Of a DNA stretch of 64,000 bases, positions 35,105 to 44,287 are shown piece by piece. The stretch is from Lewinellaceae bacterium (lineage in GTDB: Bacteria; Bacteroidota; Bacteroidia; Chitinophagales; Saprospiraceae). The stretch is from NCBI GenBank assembly GCA_016713985.1, contig JADJOD010000004.1:124001-188000 (forward strand), in the 5' to 3' direction. The translations under genes were made by a program, and so were the position numbers. Below the pieces are notes generated by a model. The model was given only the letters and a program-made list of their open reading frames with translations, was not told where the DNA came from and ran no database searches. Positions within the stretch are counted from its first letter, which is position 1. The number at the start of each line of letters is the position of its first letter.

Positions 35105-37387
35105 TTACCACAAAAACACCCGGGCCGTTAAACGGATGGAATTGGTTTCAAACGCCGCCCCATAAGCGCCTGCGGGCAGGTCGCCGACGGGTAAAACTAA
35201 TTGATTTTCAGTCATTTGGCAGATACGTTCCAGCACAGTTTCACCCAGCGTGTTTGTCAACCTGAACACCCCTGTCCCTGAAAAACCGGTCGGCAGAGTC
35301 ACCGTCAGCCGGTCGTTTGCGGGATTGGGGAATAGTTGAAGTGTTCCTTCCGTCGTTTCACCCGCGCCCGTGTTTATGATGTGAATGATCTGCTGCGTCG
35401 TGTTGCTGCACCCAAAAGCCGTCGACAGCGTAAGCCGCACGGTATAGGTGCCCGTTCCCGGGAATACGTGTTGTGGCGCAGGGTCGGAGGATGTGGTCCC
35501 GTCGTCGAAATCCCAGGTATACGTGTAGGTTCCGCCGGTAGTTGCGGCCGCAAATTGCCAGGCCAAACCGGACAACGCATCGGCGGAAAACCCGGCGTCG
35601 ATCACGGGTAAATACCCGTTGAAGGTAAAATCCATCCAGTCGAGGCGATTTTCTATCCAGTTTTTCATCTTTTGCACTTCGCCGGCGTAAGTATTGGGCA
35701 GAGGGCCGGGGTTGGGCCACACATACACGCCGAGAATGGGCCATAACTGGAAATTGCGCTCCTGTGATTCCTGTAGCACGTTTGCCATGGAATCGATCGC
35801 TCCAAAAATGCTGTCCGTACTCAGGGTCGTTGCCCGCAGCGATTGCCAGCGGCAGGCCAGATTTTGGGTAAAGAGGTCGTCTTGCAACAGGCGTTCCCAC
35901 CAGAACGGCACTCCCGCATCGGGGCAAACGTAGTTGATGTCGAACGCCCAGCCGGATGCCAGCCAGTTGTCGCAATAATCGGCATTATACCAGGCGAGGT
36001 CAAAATCCCACAAGGGCCCCATGCTGATTCTCCCACCCTGGTCGTCGCGGTTTTTGTGGAAATAAGTGCTGAGCCGGTAGCCGTCTACATTTTTACTTAA
36101 CTCATTGATATAGAGGAAATCAAGAAAAGATTTTTCATCACCGAAATGCCGCCACCCACTGTCCGGGTTCTGAAAATCCGGAGACTTCAACGCCACTTCA
36201 AAACTGTCCACGTAGCGCCGGATGTAGTCCGCCTGGGCCGGGTGCATTTCATCCCATTTGGGGTATTCGTGTTGAAAATAGGTGTAGATATTCGGGCTGT
36301 TGGGTTGTGAATACGGGGAATTCCAGCCGGGAGAAGTATTCCAGTCGATTTTTACGATGTAACCGCCGGTCAGCCCGACACCGGTGGTATCCATTTCGGA
36401 AAGTTTGGCGATATCCACCCGGTTTTTGCCACGTTTGATTTTTTCCGTAAGGATATAAATACCCTGGTAGGTGTTGTCCACAAATACTTCGCAGAACCGC
36501 GTCCGGCTGGCGTATTGGCCTATGCGCCGGGACAAGTCAAACGCCAACGCGTTGCGCATCAGGGTTTTATCCGAAAAATTGGCACTTAACACATAATCGC
36601 TCGTTTCCGGAAGTCCGAGCAGCGAGACGTCGAGGTCTTTTCCCGACGTATCGCGGGTTTCGAACCGGAATGACTTTTTGGGAAACCCCTGCGAACTGTT
36701 CCCGTGCAGTTCGATCCCGATCGGCCCGGAAAAGGCGGCAGTGTCCTGGTTCGGGTAATTGCGCTGCCCCGGGCCGTTGTCGATGATCTCCATCAACGCG
36801 TCCGTTTTGGGTTCGTTCGGAATGGGCTGACCGCCGGTACTGATCTTTACGATGGGAAGATCGCTCGATGAAAAAGGAAAGGGCTGGCTGGGCTGTGCGC
36901 CGAACGTGATGCTCCAGTCGTACAGTCCGCCGGCGTCGGCAAATGCATAAGTGTCGAGAATGAGCAATTGCCAGGTGCCGTTGGGATTTTGACCGTTGTT
37001 GAGCGCCCCCATATCGCCGAGCGGCCGGAAAGTGCCGGTAAACGGGTACGGCGCCTGGTAAATGGATGTGGCCGCATTCCCGTTCAGGCAGGTATTTTCA
37101 AAACCGTCCATATCCCCGCCGATTCCCGAAAAAAGCGGGATAACGGTGCCGTCGGGCGAACGCAGGCTGACCGACAGGTCCGAATTCCAGGTATGATACA
37201 TGTTAAAACAGACACTTTCCAGGCCAAAACCCTGGGTATCGATCGCAGGTGGCAGACCGCTCACGGGCAGGTCAAAAACAATAAAAGTGCCGTCGTCGGG
37301 AATAGGGCCGCCCGTTGCGGAAAAGGTTTGTGCGGGTAAAACGGCGGGAAGTGAAACAAAGAAAACGAAAAAAAGGAACCGAAGCAT
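35105..37387 (-). CDS. CotH-kinase family protein with P-domain, PKD and T9SS domains
   Basis: A 760-residue secreted protein. The signal peptide is followed by a proprotein-convertase-like P/beta-sandwich domain (about residues 20-170), then the CotH kinase fold (about 180-600) with the characteristic HGNSSQGFPKKSFRFE, SDKTLMRNALAFDLSR, EVFVDNTYQGIYILTEKIKR and GPLWDFDLAW segments. A PKD domain (TWDFDDGTTSSDPAPQHVFP) and a type IX sorting domain (LQLFPNPANDRLTV at about residue 680) complete it. CotH-like kinases phosphorylate spore-coat or other secreted proteins; the targets here are unknown. The start is ATG 37387, since the upstream start is a TTG. Confidence 0.88.
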   Translation of the reverse strand: MLRFLFFVFFVSLPAVLPAQTFSATGGPIPDDGTFIVFDLPVSGLPPAIDTQGFGLESVCFNMYHTWNSDLSVSLRSPDGTVIPLFSGIGGDMDGFENTCLNGNAATSIYQAPYPFTGTFRPLGDMGALNNGQNPNGTWQLLILDTYAFADAGGLYDWSITFGAQPSQPFPFSSSDLPIVKISTGGQPIPNEPKTDALMEIIDNGPGQRNYPNQDTAAFSGPIGIELHGNSSQGFPKKSFRFETRDTSGKDLDVSLLGLPETSDYVLSANFSDKTLMRNALAFDLSRRIGQYASRTRFCEVFVDNTYQGIYILTEKIKRGKNRVDIAKLSEMDTTGVGLTGGYIVKIDWNTSPGWNSPYSQPNSPNIYTYFQHEYPKWDEMHPAQADYIRRYVDSFEVALKSPDFQNPDSGWRHFGDEKSFLDFLYINELSKNVDGYRLSTYFHKNRDDQGGRISMGPLWDFDLAWYNADYCDNWLASGWAFDINYVCPDAGVPFWWERLLQDDLFTQNLACRWQSLRATTLSTDSIFGAIDSMANVLQESQERNFQLWPILGVYVWPNPGPLPNTYAGEVQKMKNWIENRLDWMDFTFNGYLPVIDAGFSADALSGLAWQFAAATTGGTYTYTWDFDDGTTSSDPAPQHVFPGTGTYTVRLTLSTAFGCSNTTQQIIHIINTGAGETTEGTLQLFPNPANDRLTVTLPTGFSGTGVFRLTNTLGETVLERICQMTENQLVLPVGDLPAGAYGAAFETNSIRLTARVFLW

Positions 37388-37462
37388 AACCAGGATTTTG
37401 GGCAAATGTATACATGTAACCGGCTTGGCTGTCTGGCATCTGGCGCTCCGTTTTTCAAATCT

Positions 37463-38912
37463 TTACAATAATGGCGAAAACAGGCGGGCAATTTTTTCGG
37501 CCAGCACTTCCCGTTTTCCACGTTGCCGCCACATCTGCCCGGTGATCAGTTTGCTGTCGTCGAGGTCTTGCAAAAAGGATTGGGCGAGTTGTGCGCAAAA
37601 TTCCTTGCCGTAAATGACGGCGTTGATTTCAAAATTCAGGTCAAAACTGCGGTGGTCCATATTAGCGGAACCCACAAAACTGAGGTAATCATCCACTACC
37701 AGCGTTTTTGCATGAATGAACCCTTTTGATACCGGTAAACTTTACGCCACAATCGAGCAGTTCCTGAAAATAAGAACGTGATGCGGCGTTGGTAAAACCG
37801 GAATCCGATTTTCCGGGCACCAGCAGGCGCACGTCTTTACCCGTTAATGCCGCTTTGCGCAAGGCATCCGAGATGCTGGCGTTGGGGATGTAATAAGGTG
37901 AGGTCAGGTAAATTCGTTCACTTGCCCCTGCGATGGCCGTAAAAAAGCTGAGCATTGTGCCCGAGCGCAGGAAATCGGGGCCGCTGGTGACGACCTGCAC
38001 CAGTTCGGTCATTCCGGCCGGCGGGGATTTGGAAGCGGGGAACAGCCGTGCATCGGGGTTGAGTTGCTGACGGGAGCAAAAATTCCAGTCTGCCAAAAAG
38101 GTGTATTGCAAACTCCATACTGCCGGGCCTTCGATTCGGACATGTACATCGCGCCAGTACATCTGCTTGTTTTTCAAGGTGTTGATGTAGCGATCCGACA
38201 CATTGATGCCGCCTATATATCCCGTATGGCCGTCGATCACGATGATCTTCCGGTGATTGCGGTAATTGATCCGGCTGGCCAAAAAGGGCCAGTACACCCG
38301 GTAAAACGGGAATACCTCTACCCCACCCGCCTTAAACTCCTGTAAAAAGTTGTCGGTCAGACGCCTGCTGCCGAAATCGTCATAAATGAAACGAACCTTC
38401 ACCCCTTCCCCGGCTTTGCGGATCAACACTTCTTTGATCTGGTTGCCGATGCCGTCATTTTCATAAATATAGTATTGAATATGAATGAATTGCCGGGCCG
38501 ACTCCAGGTCTTTTAACACGGCGGGAAACTTTTCTTCCCCGTTGTTCAACAAGCTGACGTGGTTGTGGGAAAGTGGTTCCTGTGTTTCCCGCAGAATCAG
38601 TTCCGCGAGTTCCGTATGGCCCCCCAGTTGGGCGGCGTCGCGGGCGATCAATTGTTCCGTGGCGGTGACGAATTTTTGCCGGATATGTAGTAACAGTTGG
38701 TTCGTCGCCTTGAGTTTTTTGCTGTAAATCCGCCTTTTCCGGTAATTGACGCCCAACGTAAAATAAATAATACTGCCCACTACCGGCAAGGTAATCGCCA
38801 GCACGAGGCAACTCAGGGCTTTGGGAGAGTTGCCCAGATCAAGCAGAATTCGCACCGCCGTGAACAACATCAGGGCATAAAGCGCGATCACAATCCAGGT
38901 TTCAGTGTGCAA
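37463..38912 (-). CDS. cls: Cardiolipin synthase, frameshifted near its 3' end
   Basis: Phospholipase D-type enzyme that condenses phosphatidylglycerol into cardiolipin. Two N-terminal membrane helices (residues 1-53) precede the first HKD motif, HRKIIVIDGHTGYIGG (about 219-234). The second, HAKTLVVDDYLSFVGSANMD, is in a different frame. Between them the sequence reads GIKRVHSCKN instead of YRYQKGFIHAKT. Restoring one base in the A3 run at 37737-37739 and one in the C3 run at 37721-37723 gives the normal order. The total length of about 480 residues is correct. Both are homopolymer deletions, so the enzyme is probably intact in the cell. Confidence 0.88.
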
Positions 38913-39057
38913 TGGCGGGATGGTTTACGTGGTAACCGGCGGTGAATTTAATGCTTGTCCGCCACCCTGTGCAAAAAACCATATTTTTGGCGCTCGAATT
39001 TGCAAAGGAAAAAGAACAATCCACCCGAATCCGGGCTTCAGCGGACTTAATGACGAA

Positions 39058-39651
39058 ATGACAAACACGACCATCCCCCCTTCTACAAAAATTACCATCA
39101 CCGGTGATTTGGGCAGCGGCAAAAGCGCGGTCTCGAAAATACTTTGTGAACATACCGGTTTCGAATACATATCCACCGGGCGGATACAACGCCAACTGGC
39201 CCAGGAAATGGGCCTCGACACGCTTGAAATGAACCGCCGCGCCGATATTGACCCAAGCATCGATCAACGGATCGACGGTATTTTTATGGACCTCGGAAAA
39301 GACCCGAACGGGTACGTGGTGGACAGCCGTATGGCGTGGTTTTTCCTGCCCGGCTCGTTTAAAGTATTCCTGAAAACCGACGTTAAGGTGGCTGCCTGGC
39401 GTATTCTCAACGATCCACACCGGAAGAGCGAGGAATATGAAACCGAAGAAGAGGCCGTTCAGAAAATTTCGGCCAGAAAACAAAGTGAAAACGCGCGTTT
39501 TTTAGCAAAATACGGCGCCGATTGTGCGGAAATGGACAATTTTGACCTCGTCATCGACACGACACACCGCAAACCTGAAGAGGTGGCGGCGATTATTCTG
39601 AAGGGTGTACACGCCAAAATGCGGTCGGTTGCTTTTGCACGTTTTCATTAA
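39058..39651 (+). CDS. Cytidylate kinase-like protein
   Basis: A 197-residue P-loop kinase of the cytidylate kinase-like family (AAA_33/Cmk2-like). The Walker A is TGDLGSGKSAVS (about residues 15-26), with LAQEMGLDTLEMNRRADIDPSID after the first substrate region. YVVDSRMAWFFLPGSFKVFL (about 85-104) is the Walker B-like core, and SARKQSENARF holds the lid. It was probably a nucleoside monophosphate kinase, but the substrate may differ from CMP. I start at the ATG at 39058 because the 51 residues before it are not conserved-looking. It is convergent with the queuosine-precursor transporter gene. Confidence 0.68.
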   Translation: MTNTTIPPSTKITITGDLGSGKSAVSKILCEHTGFEYISTGRIQRQLAQEMGLDTLEMNRRADIDPSIDQRIDGIFMDLGKDPNGYVVDSRMAWFFLPGSFKVFLKTDVKVAAWRILNDPHRKSEEYETEEEAVQKISARKQSENARFLAKYGADCAEMDNFDLVIDTTHRKPEEVAAIILKGVHAKMRSVAFARFH

Positions 39652-39693
39652 AGGAGTTTTTTTCACAAAGACGGTCGCGCCAAACACCCGGCC

Positions 39694-40500
39694 TTACTGC
39701 TCCTGCGCCGCATCCTTCATCTCCGTTGCCAGTCCGGGTCCGAGGTAACGTTCGATCACGCCGTGCACCAAATAGATCACCGGCGTCATCAGCACCGCGA
39801 CACAACCTTTGTACAGGTAATTGAGCACACAAATCGCCATCACCTGGCCGAACGGCAATTTTAATCCAATAAAAAGTGCGATAAAAACCACCACAAAACT
39901 GTCGACCAATTGGGAGACCATCGTGCTTCCGGTGGCGCGAAGCCACAGTTTTTTCTCGCCGGTGGCCGCTTTGATCTTGTGAAAAGTGACTACATCCACG
40001 ATTTGAGAGACCAGAAACGCGATGAGCGACCCAACGATAATCCACATACTTTGTCCGAATACCACGTTGAAGGCCGTATTGTAGTCGCCCACCTGTTGTC
40101 GCATCGCTTCCTGTTGTGCAGCCGGCCAGTTCGGGTTGATGTGGGACGTGCGCCAAAAATCGGCCGGCTCCAATTTCATCGCCATGAACAACATGAAAAA
40201 ACCGTAGGAGATCAGCCCGGCCGTGAGGTACGACAGCATTTTAACTCCCTTCCGGCCGTAGTATTCGTTGATGATATCGGTCATAATAAAGACCACCGGC
40301 CACAACAATACCCCGGCAGTAAGGGTGAAAGACAAGCCACTCTGGCCGAAAACCTTCCAGTTCACTTCCTGAAAACCAAAGGTTTTTTCCAGCGAAAACA
40401 GTTTGACACCCATATATTCGGCAACTAAGGCATTGGCTACAAAAAAACCGGCCAATACCATCCAGAGTCGGTTGGGTTTGGAAGAAAAAAATGCGCGCAT
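39694..40500 (-). CDS. Queuosine precursor transporter (YhhQ family)
   Basis: A 268-residue inner-membrane transporter of the COG1738/vitamin-uptake family, thought to import queuine or preQ1-type precursors for tRNA queuosine. There are six or seven helices with family blocks VEYMGVKLFSL-like (AEYMGVKLFSLEK at about 27-39), FIMTDIINEYYGRKG (about 71-85) and MVSQLVDSFVVVFIAL (about 194-209), with the conserved Asp. It fits with GluQ (13523-14383), which also acts on queuosine in tRNA. Confidence 0.85.
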   Translation of the reverse strand: MRAFFSSKPNRLWMVLAGFFVANALVAEYMGVKLFSLEKTFGFQEVNWKVFGQSGLSFTLTAGVLLWPVVFIMTDIINEYYGRKGVKMLSYLTAGLISYGFFMLFMAMKLEPADFWRTSHINPNWPAAQQEAMRQQVGDYNTAFNVVFGQSMWIIVGSLIAFLVSQIVDVVTFHKIKAATGEKKLWLRATGSTMVSQLVDSFVVVFIALFIGLKLPFGQVMAICVLNYLYKGCVAVLMTPVIYLVHGVIERYLGPGLATEMKDAAQEQ

Positions 40501-40501
40501 A

Positions 40502-40700
40502 ACAAATGGTGTTTTAGTGTTTGGGGTGTTTTAGTGTTTTAGTGTTTTGGTGTTTTGGTGTTTACTCATATCGATATTAAAAACAACCCTGGAATCAAAA
40601 AACTTCTATTTTCAACTATTTATGCCCAATTAGCCGCTTAATTTATTCACAAACCAATATTAAATACCAAAACACTTAAACACTAAAACACCTAAACACT
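40502..40700. repeat. GTGTTTTAG-type low-complexity repeat with inverted partner
   Basis: Upstream of the dienelactone hydrolase end, 40508-40562 is a run of GTGTTTT(A/G)GTGTTT words, and 40662-40700 holds their reverse complement (AAACACTAAAACAC-like). The two sides can pair into a long imperfect hairpin over 100 nt. It fills the 205-nt gap between two minus-strand genes and has no coding potential. Confidence 0.75.
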
Positions 40701-40705
40701 CAGCA

Positions 40706-41547
40706 CTATTTCTGCTCAAGATATGCCTTGACTACTGCCCGCGAATCTTTGGCGGCCTGCTCGTTGTAACGCGGGCTGCTGGGATTGGCAAAGGCGTGGT
40801 CGGCGTCGTAATGATGTACCGTAAGCGTTTTGCCGGCGGCTTTCATATTCGTCTCAAATTCGGTTACCACTTCCTGAGTGATCCATTTATCGTTGTTCGG
40901 GTGGATAAAAACCACGTCCGTTGAAAGGGTTTTTAGTTTTTCCACGTCTTTTTCGGGCATACCGTAATACATGACGCAGGCTTTTACTTTGTCCTTCAGC
41001 AGTAAAGTGCCTTGCAGCGACCAGCCGCCGCCGAAACACCAGCCCATGGTGCGGAAATCGGCTGCATCACCGGCATATTTAGCCGCTCCTTCGATGATGG
41101 AGGAAGCGCGTTTGGCGTCGCAGGCCTGCATGAGTTTACCCGCTTCTTCAGCGGTTGCGGCCACCTTTCCGTCGTACAAATCAACCGCAATGATGTTGAA
41201 TCCCAGTTCGTGGTTCCATTTCACCGCCTCGTTTTTGACGTAGTCATTCAGGCCCCACCATTCGTGAAAAAGCAACACGTATTTATTGGTGGCATGGTGC
41301 GATTTTACCAGATAAGCCCGGCCATTGGCGCCTTCTGCCACCGGGAATTCGACCATAACCCCGCCGTGCAACAACGTGGTGGGCACAGGGGCGGGATGGG
41401 CGTCGCGAAAATCTTTGTCGTTACTGAACGAGGCGAATTGTGCCGTGGCTTCTTCCGGGTTGTGGCACATGACCATTTTGGTTTTCGTTTTCGCAGGAAA
41501 AAACCGCCGGATAGGAGCAGCAATAAAGAGAGTAAAAGGGTGCGCAT
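40706..41547 (-). CDS. Dienelactone hydrolase family protein, frameshifted in its signal peptide
   Basis: Alpha/beta-hydrolase of the dienelactone hydrolase family. The nucleophile motif GWCFGGGWS (C in the GxCxGG position) and the C-terminal His in DADHAFANPSSPRYNE are clear. The product begins with a signal peptide read in another frame, MRTLLLSLLLLLSGGFF, from 41547. One missing T in the T6 run (41498-41503 on the plus strand as A6) separates it from PAKTKTKMVMCHNPEE. Rejoined, the length is about 280 residues and the protein is exported. It may cleave ester or lactone bonds in carbohydrate or aromatic breakdown; the substrate is unknown. Confidence 0.85.
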
Positions 41548-41614
41548 GTGATCAGTTTTTTTGATAGTACGTTGAATATCAGTTAATAGTAGAAAGAACA
41601 GGCAGTAACTGCTT

Positions 41615-42979
41615 TTATGGTTTTATGCCGAAAAAACCAAGAATCGACTGGCCGATATCGGGTTTCGCCTTGGCGGATCTGGCCAGTTCCAGGTACTGGA
41701 TCGCTACAGATTGTTCGTCGTCGAGGGCCAGGGCCGATTGGCAATAGGTGGCGGAGATATCGTATTGATTTGCTTCATAATACAACACACCCAATATGGC
41801 GTAGGGCTCGGCCATTGCGGGAGAAACCGCGATGGCCTGCTTCAGACTCGCTTCCGCCTGTACCGTTTGCCCCAGGGCTTTTTCACAACAGCCCTTAAAA
41901 AACCAGGCATAAGCGTTATCCGGAGCTTCCAGAATCACCTGGTTAAAATCACTTAAAGCAAGAGCGTAATTTTCCAGAAAATAGTGCGAAATACCCCGAA
42001 GGTTCCGGGTTTCCGGCTGTTGCTGATGAATGCTCAACGAGCGGTCAAAATGGGCAATGCAGGCAGCGTATTCGCCCTGGTTGTACAAATTCAAACCGTT
42101 GGTGCTTATGTATGTGGCATTTTCCGGCTCATACTGCAGGGCGATATTCAGGTCGGCTCTCGAACCGTCGTAGTCGTGCAGCCGCGCTTTGCACACACCG
42201 CGCAGGCCGAAAGCCTGTTCGGTATGCAGTTTTAATTTGATGCAGGCGTCGAGGTCGCGCACGGCGTTTTCAAATTGTTCCAGATTCATGTACACCAGCG
42301 CCCGGTTGAAACGCGCGGTGGTCATACCCGGATCGGTTTTGAGGGCTGCGTCGAAATCCTTCAGGGCCGGCGGATAGTTTTCCAGTGTTTCGAGATAAAT
42401 CAGGCCACGGTTGTTGAACGCCGTGGCATTTTTGGGGTCGAGGCGCAGGGTTTCGTTGTAAAAATGCAACGCTTCGTCCGGCATGCCGAGTTCGCCGTAC
42501 AACATGGCCTGCAAAAGTTTGGCCTCGGGCAGGGTCGGGTTGTTTTCGGAAGCGGATTTGAAATCGGCCAATGCACCGGTATAATCGCCCGATTCGTATT
42601 TTTTTTGCCCCGATTGCAGCAAGGGGTCGCCGGAAACCTTGTCCGAATCCTGCCCGGAAAGCCCCAGGTCCGTCAGGGCCACGCCGGCCGATGCCTGTTG
42701 ATTAGATTGCCCCTGTATCTCCTTGATGGATTGTGTAATCAGGCGCAGGGTGCCGAAACATACGTTGCTGAAGGCGATGCCGTATTCCTTGTGATCGATC
42801 AGGTTCAGCCGCATTTTTTGCTCCCAGTGGTTGAGTTGCTGGGTAAGCGAAAGCGCCTCGTCCAGCAAATCGGAGGAACGATCTTCAAGGAACGTGGACA
42901 GCTGTTCCAAAGCCTGTTCTGCTTCGTTGTTTTGGACCAGCGTACGCAGCCCTTTTAATAAGTCATGCGGGTTTTCCAT
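41615..42979 (-). CDS. EAD11-like domain/TPR protein
   Basis: A 454-residue protein with two parts. Residues 1-89 form a small helical domain (LVQNNEAEQALEQLSTFL, then QLNHWEQKMRLNLIDHKEYG and LRLITQSIKEI) that resembles effector-associated domain 11, a death-like adaptor domain of bacterial conflict systems. The motif of a charged helix, a middle loop, then a tyrosine-bearing helix fits well. From about residue 120 to the end are nine or so TPR hairpins (for example EALHFYNETLRLDPKNATAFNNRG). No effector, protease or NTPase partner is next door. This may be a sensor or scaffold; the EAD call is by pattern memory, not search. Confidence 0.7.
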   Translation of the reverse strand: MENPHDLLKGLRTLVQNNEAEQALEQLSTFLEDRSSDLLDEALSLTQQLNHWEQKMRLNLIDHKEYGIAFSNVCFGTLRLITQSIKEIQGQSNQQASAGVALTDLGLSGQDSDKVSGDPLLQSGQKKYESGDYTGALADFKSASENNPTLPEAKLLQAMLYGELGMPDEALHFYNETLRLDPKNATAFNNRGLIYLETLENYPPALKDFDAALKTDPGMTTARFNRALVYMNLEQFENAVRDLDACIKLKLHTEQAFGLRGVCKARLHDYDGSRADLNIALQYEPENATYISTNGLNLYNQGEYAACIAHFDRSLSIHQQQPETRNLRGISHYFLENYALALSDFNQVILEAPDNAYAWFFKGCCEKALGQTVQAEASLKQAIAVSPAMAEPYAILGVLYYEANQYDISATYCQSALALDDEQSVAIQYLELARSAKAKPDIGQSILGFFGIKP

Positions 42980-43006
42980 GAACGGATAAAATATTAGATT
43001 ACAAAG

Positions 43007-44212
43007 TTACTCAACATAGAGCACCAATCCTTTCAAATAGGCGCCTTCCGGGTGAAAAAGGTTCACCGGATGGTCGGCGGCCTGCGTCAGGTGGTGTAAC
43101 ACACGAACCTGGCGCCCGGCCTCCAAAGCCCCCGCCACCACGGTGTTATAAAACAAGGTGCGGTCCACTACCTGCGAGCAGGAAAAAGTAAACAGGATAC
43201 CGCCGGGCGCTACTTTTTCCAGGGCGGCGGCATTCAGCCGTTTGTAGCCCTGTACGGCATTGTGGCGTTTTTCCAGGCTTTTGGCAAATGCGGGCGGGTC
43301 AATTACCATTACCTCGTAGCGTTGTTCCGTGTTTTTCAAAAAATGCTGCACGTCATCGGTAAAACAGGTGTGGGCGCCCGGATAGGGTTCGTTCAGCGCC
43401 ACATTTTCCGCCGTCAGTTCCATGGCTTTGGCGGAAACATCCACCGAATGCACCTGCGCGGCGCCCGCTTTCAGGGCATAACAGGAAAAACCGCCGGTAT
43501 AACAAAAAGCATTCAGCACGGTTTTCCCGGCTGAAAACTCCGCCAAAAGCCGGCGGTTGTCGCGTTGATCAAGGAAAAAACCGGTTTTTTGCCCGGTCTC
43601 CCAATTGACCCTGAACCGCGCGCCGTTTTCCGAAATAATGCCTGAACCTTCCGGGGAAGTTTGTGCCGACCACATGTATCCATCCGCCTGATTATCAGCA
43701 TATTTTGGCGGTAAAGATTCCCTGCTTTTGTCATACACGGCCTCCAGTTTTTCACCAAAAACCTCGCGCAGGGCGGTCGTCAGCAACGCGCGCTGACGGT
43801 GCATGCCGATGCTGTGACACTGAATTACAGCCGTGCTTCCGTAAATATCGACAATAAGCCCCGAAAGGCCGTCTCCCTCGCCGTGGATGAGGCGAAACGC
43901 GGATGGTGCGGAATGTGCATTACTGTCGTCGTGAGTGATCGCTACCGCCCTCACCTTCAACGCACTTTCCAAACGTCCCTTCCAGAACGAAATATGTTGC
44001 AAATCTGCCGGTTCAAAACTGAGGATGCGTACGGCAATACTTCCGTGGTGAAAATGCCCGATGGCCAGCAAATCGCCCCTCCGGTCGTACACACCCGCAA
44101 TATCGCCGTCCGCCGGATTACCTTCCACACGCCCGATGGCGCCGGAAAAAACCCAGGGGTGAAACCGGCGCACCGGCTCTTCCTTGCCGGGTCTGAGAAA
44201 AACTTTTACCAT
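43007..44212 (-). CDS. rlmI: 23S rRNA (cytosine-5) methyltransferase RlmI-like
   Basis: SAM-dependent rRNA methyltransferase of the RlmI/YccW family, 401 residues. A PUA-like N-terminal domain (RRFHPWVFSGAIGRVEG at about residues 16-32) precedes the Rossmann methyltransferase with NAFCYTGGFSCYALKAGA (SAM motif, about 230-247) and the MVIDPPAFAKS active-site block (about 296). TFSCSQVVD contains the second catalytic Cys. I start at the ATG at 44212; the frame stays open upstream but those residues are not family-like. It is divergent from the sialidase-like gene, with 75 nt between them. Confidence 0.88.
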   Translation of the reverse strand: MVKVFLRPGKEEPVRRFHPWVFSGAIGRVEGNPADGDIAGVYDRRGDLLAIGHFHHGSIAVRILSFEPADLQHISFWKGRLESALKVRAVAITHDDSNAHSAPSAFRLIHGEGDGLSGLIVDIYGSTAVIQCHSIGMHRQRALLTTALREVFGEKLEAVYDKSRESLPPKYADNQADGYMWSAQTSPEGSGIISENGARFRVNWETGQKTGFFLDQRDNRRLLAEFSAGKTVLNAFCYTGGFSCYALKAGAAQVHSVDVSAKAMELTAENVALNEPYPGAHTCFTDDVQHFLKNTEQRYEVMVIDPPAFAKSLEKRHNAVQGYKRLNAAALEKVAPGGILFTFSCSQVVDRTLFYNTVVAGALEAGRQVRVLHHLTQAADHPVNLFHPEGAYLKGLVLYVE

Positions 44213-44287
44213 TGTGTTGCCGAAGTTTGTCGAAATCAGGCTGCAAATTCGTCTTTTTACGGAATTTCGGGACAAAATCAATCTGCC

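Noticed and set aside
43799..44287. A 163-residue extension upstream of the sialidase-like lipoprotein
   Set aside because: It overlaps the antisense side of rlmI, and the lipoprotein signal peptide begins at 44288.
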